Of a stretch of 64,000 nucleotides of DNA, positions 13,701-25,700 are shown piece after piece; position 1 is the stretch's first letter, and each line of letters opens with the position of its first letter. This DNA comes from Patiria pectinifera (Eukaryota > Echinodermata > Asteroidea > Valvatida > Asterinidae). The notes under the pieces are model-generated. The model made no database searches and was not told where the DNA came from. It saw only the letters and a program-made list of their open reading frames with translations. Where the stretch lies: NCBI GenBank assembly GCA_029964075.1, contig CM057147.1:26681513-26745512 (forward strand), written 5' to 3'. The translations under genes and the position numbers were made by a program.

Positions 13701-16700
13701 TCAGAAATGTACCAAAAAAAATGTATTACTTAAAATCCAACTTTTGATGGTCCACCCCCATCTCCCTAAAAAACTGTGCCTTCAAGTTACAAAAACAAGC
13801 AAATTTGATTCAAATAGGAATGGAAAAGTGGCCAGGAAATGCCTCAGATTGCATTTCAGAGCATATAGAATCCAAAATTTTCCAAGGCCCTTGAGCAGGC
13901 CCGGGCCGAACCCCACGCCATATTGGCTTCACGCTCCCCTCTTGCATATAAACAGTTCCACTTTGGGATTTGAAGAACCCCCCAGTCTGGGATCAGGAAA
14001 CGGGCCTTTGATGGTACTAAAACACTGATCTTATCGATCCGTGCCGTTGCATTCTTACAGCCGTGTTCAACTGACAAAGGAGTCTCAATTTTTGGGACCA
14101 CTATGTTTCAACCTCTTACCAAAGTGACCAAACTTTGGTTGAATAGAAAAGGTCAATCAGCAGCCACAGGTCAAGAGCCGACATTCTCTGTACCAAAGTT
14201 GTAGAACATTCCAGATTTTCTTTCAGAAACCTCTAGATAAACCTCTAGTTTATTTTTACCCATTCGAAGCATCCCCATACTCGAACACACCTATATTGGC
14301 CCAGAAAACAAAATTAGCAAACTGGTCTCCATGATACGACCAAGATATGCACGATTCAATGTTGAACGAGTTCAGAATCTGATCGGTACAATTGTCATTG
14401 TGACTTGTGACTCACCGTTTGGTTGCACTCCACCCATGTTTAAGGCATGGCTCTTCAAGTTCCAGTGGGATGCAAACAGCCTCCTTATTTCGTTTTATTC
14501 CCCTGCTGGATTGGAAAAAAGCACCATTTCAAGAAAGCTCATTAATATTTTAACGTGTCAATGTTGTTATTGACAAACTTATCAAAGACTTGTATTTTCC
14601 TTTGTTTTTGAGTTTTGTTTTAATGGATTTTGTTTTTAATATTTTAATATGTGTATACCTGTTATTAAAATCAAAAAGTAGAGTAGCTCATAATTTAGCT
14701 TTGAATTGAATGTCGTGAAAACAAATGTGATATCTTTTTTGAAAAAAATATTTATTACTATTGATTATTTGTTAAACACTGACAAAAAGTTGGCCTCATG
14801 ACAAAAAAGTACCAAATATACAAAAAAGAAAATGTATTTTCTAGCTAAATGGTTTATGGTATACGGTGTGACGAATAATGGCAAGAAGGGCCCAACTCCA
14901 CAAAATATGAGTGAGACCCAGCATTTGTTTAAACTTGCACAAATGGTTTCCTTTTGTGTAAAAGAGCCTAAACCGACACTCCAAATAGTAATTTTGAATG
15001 AAAATAAACATTCCCAACTCCCAAAGGCAAATCCAGAAATGGTGCCGGGTTTTCAATCATAGCTGAACAAGATATTCAGCTTAATCAAATAAGCACTTTG
15101 AGTCATAGTTTTTGCAGGTTGGCTAATGAAACAAGGAGATTTTGGGGAGTCAGGTTGGCGCAGTGGTTCTTTCCTCGCTTTCCACCTCTGTGGCCCAGGT
15201 TCGATTCCTGCCCTGATCCACATGTTGATTGGGTTTTCAGTCCCTACCTGATTCCGTCGGTTTTCCCGAAAATATTCTTCTGGGGTTTTCCTCCCACCTC
15301 TTAAACTGTATTTTCTTGTCAATGTTTTCTCTCCACAGGCTTCCTTAGGCTTGCGAGCTACAGTGCCTAGGGCGCTTTTGAGGAATCCTTGGTTTCAGTA
15401 CCAGAAACTAATATTAACCCCCTTTCGTCAACCTCCTACATCCCGCTGAATCCTTGCACTAAAGAATTTCATCCACACTTGACCAAATTTTGGAGCATAG
15501 ATGAGATCGTTCTTCCTTTCAGATAAATAATAAACATGTATTGTTAAAGAGAACAAAATGTTCAATGCAAAATATATATAATAACCAGAGCTACCTCTTC
15601 TCCGTCGCTTGTTTCAGAACCGACTCATGGCAGGTTGCCAAGATGATCAAGAACTACATGCAGCAGCACAACATCCCCCAGCGTGAGGTGGTGGACGCGA
15701 CGGGACTGAACCAGAGCCACCTGTCTCAGCATCTCAACAAGGGCACGCCCATGAAGGGGATCAAGAGGGCTATGCTGTACGGCTGGTATGAGAAGAAACA
15801 ACAAGAGATCATGCAACGTGAGTACAATTTTTAAAAACTCTTTAACATATGTTGTTGTCAGATTAATACCCATTTTTGACTGGCGTTCAAGAGTCGCACT
15901 TAAACGTAATATACAACATTTGCGAACATCAAAGAACAAAACGACCAAATTATTACGAAATACCTTTCTTGACTGTTAGTGAATGACAGTGTAAAGCATC
16001 CTGTAAAATCATGGCACCTGGTATACTGTCATTTTCAAGAAAAGTGGTATTTTTGTATCAATTTCCAACGCTGGTCGGCCGACCAGCGTTGGAAAACACT
16101 GGCTTTTTTTCAAATACTGGCCCCAATTGACCATCGCACTTGTTTGCAATCGATTACACACCTATGAACGGGTACAAGCCAGCTAGACTGGTTCCCTGAC
16201 CTTACAATTCCCCATTGTATGTAAACTGCTCTGTTTCTTCTTATATGGAGTCAGGGAACCAGACTACATGAAAATGATTGTTTTTCTTGGTTTTTATAGA
16301 TTTTCAAACCCAAAACCTCAAAAAACTATATTTGCTATACATTTCCAACCCCCCAATTCCATCCATTTCTGAAAATTACAGCAAAAGCAAATGATGTATA
16401 TTCCCTTTAAAGGCAATATACAACATTTGAAAACATCAAAAACAAAACTACCAAATTATTACGAAAAACCTTACTTGACTGTAAGTGAATAACAGTTCAA
16501 GCATTATGTGAAATCGTGGCACCTGGTGTGCTGTCATTTTCAAGAAAAGTGCAATATTTGTATCAATTTCCAATGATGGTTGGCCGACCAAAAATAGAAG
16601 GAAAAAAAGTAGTTTTTTGTTTAAATATAACATCAAAATCCAAACTTTATTTGGAGAAAAAAATAAAAATTATAAGATACTTAAAAAAAACAAAAAAGTC

Positions 16701-19700
16701 CAAACCCCCATATATTTACCTGGGTAATTATGATCTCTCATTGACAGAATTCACAAACCCAGAGAAATCCATCTTGGCAGATGATCGAGGCGATACGAGG
16801 AACAAGAAGATGCGAAGGAATCGGTTCAAGTGGGGGCCGGCATCGCAGCGGATACTGTACGATGCCTACCAGCAGAACCGTAACCCTAGCAAGGAAGACA
16901 GGGAGAATCTGGTCGTTCAGTGCAATGCGTGAGTATAATAACATGTAGTCACTTTTGGTTTTAATTTTGTCGGATCAAAAAATATTTAAAATGTTCACCT
17001 TTGGAAAAAAAAAACACCTATCCATCCAATGACTGCAGGCTTTCCAGCAGACCCAGGTGAAAAAGTAGGAGAACAGTTGGATCAAAATTTTCCAAAAAAA
17101 AACAGGGCAAAAGTAGGATTTTTGAGGACAAAATCAGGATAAAAGTAGAACTTTTACAGGCTTTCAAGAGTATTTGTCGTTGATACTCAACCGTGTCCAC
17201 GGCATCATGAGCCTCATTTGGCATGTTCTGTACTCACATCACTTGTGCTCCATCCTCAACTAAGCTCTTGGAAGTACAGTTGCAGTACTCCTGCGCCCAA
17301 TCCTTTTCATTGTGTGATTTTACATATGGCAGTGTGTAACACTGTTATGAAAAAAATATATTCAATGAGATTTCATTTTTTTGAGTTGTGGGACAAAATA
17401 AGTAGGGAAAAGTAGGAGCAAGATGAAAAACAACTAGGTAAAAGTAGGAAAAGTAGGAATACTTGAAAGCCTGGATTGAGGTACCCACTGTAAGATTTGA
17501 ACTGATAGGCAGGGTGACAATTTTAGCCAATTTTCAGCTAACTTTGACAGAATTTTGGTTTAAATAAAGTGTTCGACATGAAAATTTGACAGAATGCATT
17601 TTTTTGGGCAGATTTCTGGCAGAATTCTGCAAAAATGGATATTTGACAGAAAAACATAGCAAATAAAAAACAATTTTAGATTTTCTTTAAAAAAGCTTCA
17701 ATCTTTTCACACAAACCCTTGCATAGTGGGACAGGTTGGTTGGTGTAGGTGCTGAGGTTCACTGGGAACCGGGCTTTGTCACAACACAACCCCGCCCGCC
17801 AGAAATTTATGCAATTTTATAACATCTTTATGTGACTGTAGATTGTTTATAATGTAATTTGGACCTTAATAAAGGCAATACTACAACATTTGCATGTGAC
17901 GTTAAGTGGTTATAGTGTATTTCAAGTAATTCTGGTGAATTTGGCAGATTTTTGATGAATCTGACAGATTTTTGAATCGCATTTAGCAGAATTTGGTCAT
18001 GACCTTACGGTCACCCTGCTGATACACTTGTAAGTAGGAGCAGCTCCTACTTTTCCTACTTTTTCACTTTTCTCTTGAAATTCCTACGTTTTCCTCATTT
18101 TTTGTCCCACAACTCTGAAAAATGAACTTTCATTGAATATTTTCCCGAAGGTTTAGCAAAAGTGCCTAGGGAGTTAATGGGCCCATGCAATGTAATATTG
18201 TTTAATGAAATCCTTGAAAACGCACCTTTGTCACCAATTTAACCCTATTTTCAATTTTCATTTTGCCATTTTCGAGGGTATTTTGGTGCCTTTTTGGTTT
18301 TTATGCTAATATGAAGTCCATATTTATGAGCAAATGTGCGATGTCATTTCAGGCAGAAACCGCAATGTTACAGCTGTTTCATCAGCACCAAAATGTGCCA
18401 GAATTTTGGATATTTGCTGTTGTGAATTTTCTTTTCCTTGGTGATTCATTGTTGTATCAGTAGCCACAGCCATTGAGCAGTAAGCCAATGAGCAAACATT
18501 TCTCACAAATTTTTTCAATGAGCAGATTTTGGGTTCACAATTTATACAGAGAACCCCTAAAACGGACAGTTTCTTCCTGAAATGACATCACAGCAACAAT
18601 GCCCTCAGTTGTCTGAAAAAGCATGGACAATTTTAAGTATTTAAAGAAGTTGACTTTGCAATAAAATTGGCCAGAAAGGGATGTCTTTGTGTTCACAATT
18701 TAAACAGAAAACCCCTAAAACGAACAGTTTCTTCCTGAAATGACATCACAGCAACAATGCCCTCAGTTATCTGGAAAAGCACGGACAATTTTAAGTGTTG
18801 ATAGAAGTGTACTTTTCAGTAAAAGTGGCCAAAAAGGGTCAAATTTTGTTCATACATTTAAGAGTAGAAATTTGCACAAAATGTGTCCCTAAGAAAAAAT
18901 GCATCTCATGGACTCTTTAACGGTGTGTTGAATCTTTGGTCTGATACGATACTTCAATTGTGGGCCTCCGTTGGATTTCAAAAACCGAAACCACATCGAA
19001 TATGTGTGCACAAAATTGCTACAAGTTGAGTGCGAGCGTGCATGCATTCCCAAAACAAATTATCGGCCATCTTTGCTGATAATCTGTTTAAATATGCGTA
19101 GACTTTGACCTCTATTATTGGCGCATTTTCTCCACTTCAACGTGAAAGCTAAAAACACTTAAGATTTTGAGGTCAATTTTTGTTTTTGGGCTCAGTGCAA
19201 GGGTTCACTTGCAAACATGTGTTCTGAAACAAACACTGTTTATCTTTACATTTATATTGGTGCATGAAATGTTAAATGGTTGCTTTTTTAATTTTAATTT
19301 GGATATAAACAGGTGTGACTACTGTATTCTACATAAACAGCTTTTTTGTTAATAATTTACCAAAATATACAGTCACAATATGCATAATTGTATCAATTTC
19401 ACAACACACATCTGTTTTTCAATAATTTGTACAGATCTGTTACATTCAAAAGAAACAATGAAATACGTAATTTAAAACACCATTTCACTGAGAATGATTA
19501 TTAAGTAAGATTTGAGGCTTTACATGGTGGAGATACTAAATGATGAAAGGTTTGCGGAAACACCATGTGCGAATAATTTCTCAACAAAGAGAATGGTTCT
19601 GAAAAGAACCAGAGGTATAAACTCGACGTTCCAAATGATTATTCATAGTTTTGGTCATTAGAGTCTTAAAAAAATGGATGGTTGTTGTCTGTAATCTTCC

Positions 19701-22700
19701 ATGGATGGTTGTTGCCTGTATTCTTCCAAAAATTCCATCTTATAATAGTCTGTAATCTTATAAAGGCAAAGGCAAAGGCTCTTTCTTCTAATAGAATTTT
19801 TGCAGGTTTTCCCCTACACTCCCATATTTTATGTTAAAAGCAATGCACTGCCCTGCAGAATTATGTTAAGTGCCTTTCAAGAGCTTTTTCAAAAAAAAAA
19901 AGTATTTCAAAAATCTCTGACAGAATGTACACTAGATGGGTAATGCAAGAAAGTTAAAATCGAAGCCATTTCATGCTACACATTTCAGGTTTCAATGCAT
20001 TTCCCTTTTCCCCCGTTTCATCCCTAAAACTAGTTTCTTTTTCTAAATTCCTTTTTTTCCCCTAGCTTTACAAAAGTTATTCACTTTTGAATGACATCAA
20101 CCAAAAAAATCTGCCCATGTTTGGTTATCAACTTATTATTTACTATTATAAATTATTGGCTGCCAGACAATGATTCTGTTCTTACAGGGGTAGGCTGGTT
20201 GCTGCCACAATCAGCATCAATAATGTATGGACCGGGAGCCAGTCTGCTTGCATAGCGAATCATTCATTCCCAAAACACAAACATTTTTTAGAGCGTTACA
20301 GATTTCAAAAAAAAAATTAAAAAGAGGTTTTTGTGGTTGGAATAATAAAACGTACAAGTTGAAAATTTATTAGGAAACAATTAAACTTGTTGCAGGGCAC
20401 AGGGAATGCAAATTTAGGATGGCCACAAATTGCTGCACAAATGTTAAAGGAAACATCGAAAAATAAAACACCAAGTTTTTATGAAATACCTTACTAAGGA
20501 TGTTTGGGAAAATGACAGTCTAACATGTATTAAGTCGTTTTCAAAGAAAATTGTATTTTTGTATACATTTCAGGTGGTCAGACCCTTGCGATTTGGAAAG
20601 AACTTCTAACTTTTTCCTTCTGTCGTTACAATTTTTTTCAGTCCAAATTTTGAGCTGCTGTGGTTATGTTCATGAGCGGGTGCAGGCCAACTAGAACTGG
20701 TTCCCTTACCTTACAAGTTTCCCGACATCTATAAATTGATTCATTTTATCTTTAGTGGGTCAGGAACAGACTATAATGTTTAGTTTTTCTTGGTTTTCAA
20801 GCATTTTCGAACACAAAACTTCAAACATGTCAGTTAAAGCAATATTTGATCTAATATACTAACCCTTCCAAATAGTTCATTTCTGAAAATTACAGCAAAT
20901 GCCAGTGTACACATTCCCCTTTAAGGTTCAGGGAAAGATGTGCAAAGCTTTACACAGCACCAAAAAGATAGGGACAAAACAATGCCACAAAGGTGTATTT
21001 GCTCTGTAAAGGTAGACCTCAGAGAACTCAAAAACTCTTCTTTCGTTTTCTTGGAGTACACCACTGTACAGTGCTTGACTTACACGGCGCCATTGTTCAG
21101 TATTTAATTACCGATACTAAAAAACACACATATAATAGCAATTGGTTGTGGCTGGTTTTTAGTGCAGTGCAAAGACTGGCCATTAATCTATTTGTAAACC
21201 TCATGAAAGAAGTTTGCCTTTAGCAGGATTAACTGGCCAGAAATAACCCAAAGAGATTCAGAAAGAGGGAAGGTTTTATATTTTGGCAAAATGTTGGTAC
21301 CTCCTTTAGCACAATGCCCTGATCCCATATAACAACAAGCCAGACCACAGTGTAAACTCAGTATGGGGGGATATCTATCAGTTACTGTGGTGGTTTGTAT
21401 ACTTTGGACATGGCACATGGCGGCACAATAAAACCACAAACAAAAATGGAGGACGGTTAGAAATTGAAGTCGTTGAACTGAACTTGGACAAATTGGCCGT
21501 TGGCACACGCAAATTGACCTTCAAATTTCTGACTTTGGGTCTCCTGACCTATTCTTCTTTTTTTTTTTAGATTCTGACTTTTGGTCTCCTGACCTATTCC
21601 CTTTTTTTTGAAAGATATTCTTTCAGTATACTTTTTGATGTAAATTTTATCACTGAATTTTTTTTTGGGGGGGGGGGGGGAAGGGGTTTTTTAGGAAAGT
21701 CAGGACATTTTTGAGAACCTAATTTCCTAAAATGTTTGTAACACTTAAGAATTGTATCAAGTTCTGCTAAACTGATATTGTAACTGCTTATTGACTATAT
21801 TTATTTAGTTTTAATTTTTTTGGGGGGGGGGCGGAGAAGAAAAGATACCTATATAATTCAATGGTTTTCTTTTTTATACAATCTGACATTTTGATTGTGT
21901 ACCCTTCAACCTTTTCATCAGGTAACTCATAAAATCTTGAATAGGCTATCAGTTTCGGTCCATAAATTGGGCCACCGGTATCAAATGATCGAAAGGAGCT
22001 GTGCTCATAGCGATTTCGGCAAGGTATGCACATCTAGAGTTGGAAAATGTGTGAAAGCTTTGCAGTGTGAGTGGTGACAGTTTTTTGGGTGTTATCACTT
22101 TTAATATTTTTTTTTTCAAAATGGATTTCCTTGTTACCATGATTAATTATATGTGGTAACAAGCATGTTTTGGCCGCCATTTGCTTTTAAAAGTGATAGC
22201 ACCCAAAAAGTTGCCACCGCTGCAATGCTATCACATATTTTCCAACTAATTAGGGTGCATATACCTTGCCAAAATTACAATGAGCATTATTTTCCTCATT
22301 TGATACCGACCAAACCCCCAGGCTGATGGCCTAGAAAACTTGCGGCTGGAATAGTCATCCCAAATTCTTGATTCTTTTACACAATTTTAATTTGCAGTAT
22401 GAGTTAAACAACTGAGAAAGAACCATGGTTGGTCAATATTTTTAAAATAACTGAAGAAAATAGACTTGTAGGGGACTATCTGTCACTGATTAATCACTAC
22501 CGCTTCAGCTATGCTCTATCACTGACTAATGTAAGTGGATGAGTACTGGTACAGCGATCCACTGGTTTTGGGTTCAACCTCCATTGTTTCCATTGTTCAC
22601 TCCACATACTGTATAACTGCTGATTCTCAGATCTTTTTTTTCATTTTTTTTTTGCTCGGAAGCTTAAAAATTGTCCAAAATCCATCTCCAGCAAACAAGT

Positions 22701-25700
22701 AACAAAACACAAAATTTGGACATACCAAGCCTCATTGAAAGTAGACGTAAGTGCAGTCATCAGTAGCCGACTCAAGGAAGTTAGGTTGGCACGGTGGTTT
22801 GTTCCACACCTTTCACCTCTATGGCTTGGGTTCGATTCCAGCCCTGGTCCACACCTGATTCCATGGGGTTTTCCCCAGAATATTCTTCTGGGGTTTTCCT
22901 CCAACCTGTAAACCTGTGATTTCTTCATTGTGGTTTCATTTAATACCAATAATAATAGTACCAAATCCTTCAAGTAGGTGTTGGATTCAGAGAAATTAAT
23001 GAGGGTTGACCAACTATTCCGCTTCCCTTATGGTGTATTTCAGTGACCACTAACACTTCAAACGATGGCCCTTCAGTTTCAGTACAAAAACATCTTCTTC
23101 TTTTTTTTTACAGAGCGGAGTGTATGCAAAGAGGCGTCTCACCCTCCCAGGTCAGTGGGCTGGGAACAAACTTGGTAACAGAAGTCAGGGTTTACAACTG
23201 GTTTGCCAACCGACGGAAAGAGGAGGCATTCAAGAACAAACTAGCACTGGATGCACAGGGAATCCAATACACAATACCAGGTAAGAATGGTTAATGATGG
23301 TTAACTTGTCCAAGTTAGCAGTTTTAACCGGGCTAGTGAATCGGTTTGCGGCCCTTCACTGATCAGCTGGAGGAGCTAACTAACTAGTGAATATATACAA
23401 GTTTGTGATTTCAAAAGAATATTTCTTTTGCAATCTAAAAAGACAATCCACAACACAGTGTCAGAAAAAAAGTAACACCCTTAATAATCCAAGTACATTA
23501 ACAGTTCTTTACAAGTTGGTAAATCCACTGAAAATTAATTTTTGAGCTGCTGAAAAAAGTCATTCAAAAACAAACCGGATGCACAGAAATCCATTCGAAG
23601 TGTGGGTAAATTACATTGGTTGTTAATCCAAATCGACATTTAATCAAAGTTGGATAACAGGTTAGTTAAGCTGGTCGGTTAAAGGTATATATAGGATCAT
23701 TTGCATTTATTCCAAAAGTAACCTACCAAATTATTTTCAAAAAGCTCGCTTGGAATTAAAGATTGTACTGGTACTAAACACCCCGTAAAAGTATTCCGTC
23801 TGGCTTGCTGTCATTTAGAAGAAATCAAGAAATGTAGGCGATTTCCAACTACATGTACAGTCAAAATTGTGTTTCCTGATCAAAAGGTTGTACATGGCTT
23901 TTCACTGTTTTTTCGCAAAGTGTAATATCCACTGAGCTGAATCAGGTTTGAAATGTTCTTCTTTGGATTTGAGTAGGGTGTTTATTGCGGGAAACAAAGA
24001 AAAGCAAACTATCCTATGCCTTTAACTGGTTAATGAATTTGCAAAAGTAATGACTATTTGAGAAAGAACTAGATCTACATGCACTGGAAAACCACAGCTT
24101 TGTCAGGCAAGGATTAATTGAACTGGTTCCTTAATCCAAGTTGGCATTTTTTTAAAGTTAGTCAACCAGACAAAGTCAATAAGCCATTTGACCATCAGCA
24201 CCTTCATATCTCCAGAACTCATCTCTCACTGTGGAATTCCCTTCCCGTAACATCCGGGAAGCCAACACACACTTCAGCTCTTCAAAAATAGACTCAAAAC
24301 CATTTATTTGTTTAATCATGTTTTAAATCATATGTTATTTATGTATTTGCGAGTGACCTATACCCTTTGGGATTTAAATTTGAAAAACATCTGGTACACT
24401 GACTTGCTCAGAATGCTTGGCACATTTTAACTTTGAATTCTCCAGACCAAAGACACTGTTGCTAATCACATGATTCAGGGCAAGCTCTTGCATAGTTACG
24501 TAAGAGATGCTCAGCACCAATACATTGTTCACAATGGGTGAGAATGGCACAAAGACACCAGACCATGCCGGAGCTGGGGGTTGCTAGCATAAGGCTTGCC
24601 CCGAATCACGTGATATAGTAACAGTCTCTTTGGTCGGGAGAATGCAAAGTTAAAACGTGCAAAGCATTGGATTAAGTCAGTGTTCAAGATTTTATTCAAA
24701 TTGAACTCGCAAATGGCTTATTGGCAAAGGTCACAATTTCAACCAATCTAAAGGTACCATGGATGACGGTAGCAGTCCCGACATCGTCATGGCAAACACA
24801 AGCGCAGGGTCCGGCACGCCCTCGGTCATCCAGCACAACGGCCAGCCGGGGATCATGGGAGGCTGCCCAATCACGTCCATGACGGCGCTGGAATCCACCC
24901 AATTACAGCACGCCATTTACAGCATGGCACAGCAGCAGGGTGGGATGAAAACGAGCCCCGCGACGCATCCGTCGCACATGGTTAGTTTCAGAATATTTGG
25001 ATATCACACATTTTTTTCATTTGAAAGTGGGTATGGCGGTAAATTCAGCATGGAGGTAAATTCAGCAGGGAGGTAAATTCAGCATGGAGGTAAATTCAGC
25101 ATGGAGGTAAATTCAGCATGGAGGTAAATTCAGCATGGAGGTAAATTCAGCATGGAGGCAAATTCAGCATGGAGGCAACTTTAGCACAGTTGTAAATTAT
25201 CTGAACATGTATAGACATCAGATGTTCTCTTAAGTCAATCACAATTCAACCAGTCTAAAAGCAAGTGATATGCCATACAAATTAAATTGCGACAAAAGAC
25301 ATTTCTTTGTCACTGCACTACTGATTGACTTGTGATCGACTTGACTAAAATGCTGATATATACAGAGTTTATAAAACTGCCTAAAAGAAGATGTTTTGGG
25401 GAAAAATTTAATGGATTATCAAGCAGGCGAATTAACTGAGTACAAACAAGTTTTGCTCGGCAAAAATAAGACGTTCATTAAAAAAAGAATATGATGCGGG
25501 AGACAGGGTTTTAGTAATGGTTCTAAGAAAATGGTCCATTAACCCGTAACTCCTGAAGCAAACTTAGCAAACTGTGCCCAAAACCTCCAAAATTTTGAAG
25601 GATTTCTAGAAAGTTTAGAGTTAAAAAGTCTACTGTGTCAGTTTGGAAACTCACAAAATCGAAAAATCGAACTAACCTGCTTTGAATAAATGAACGTTTC

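Larger units (their letters stand above)
1760..15617 (+). other. HNF1 intron 1 (13.9 kb)
   Basis: This is a large first intron without recognisable HNF1 coding sequence. It holds a GC-rich TATA-containing segment at 4110-4720 that could be an alternative promoter, palindromic elements at 6262-6944, 8820-9278, 9781-10236 and 12836-13330, a TTAAAGG-family element at 10598-10980, a TCCTCCAAAA minisatellite at 11018-11400, a hairpin at 11418-11548 and a tRNA-derived SINE from about 15151. The remaining stretches (1760-4100, 4720-6260, 6950-8815, 13340-15150) are AT-rich and show nothing further to me. Confidence 0.85.
16929..23113 (+). other. HNF1 intron 3 (6.2 kb)
   Basis: This intron is filled mainly by repeats: a palindromic element around 17030-18110 interrupted by a nested CAGGGTGAC element (17510-18018), an element at 18172-18920 with an internal duplication, a TTAAAGG-family copy at 20444-20924, a palindrome at 21948-22326 and a SINE at 22784. 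Between 18920 and 20180 there are only AT-rich sequence and short tandem motifs (ATGGATGGTTGTTG twice at 19670-19730). I see no coding exon. Confidence 0.85.

Noticed and set aside
15156..15230. tRNA gene
   Set aside because: A and B boxes are present but no complete cloverleaf; the same unit recurs at 22784 with a common tail, so it is a SINE.
25038..25190. CRISPR-like array
   Set aside because: Direct head-to-tail 17-base units with no spacers.
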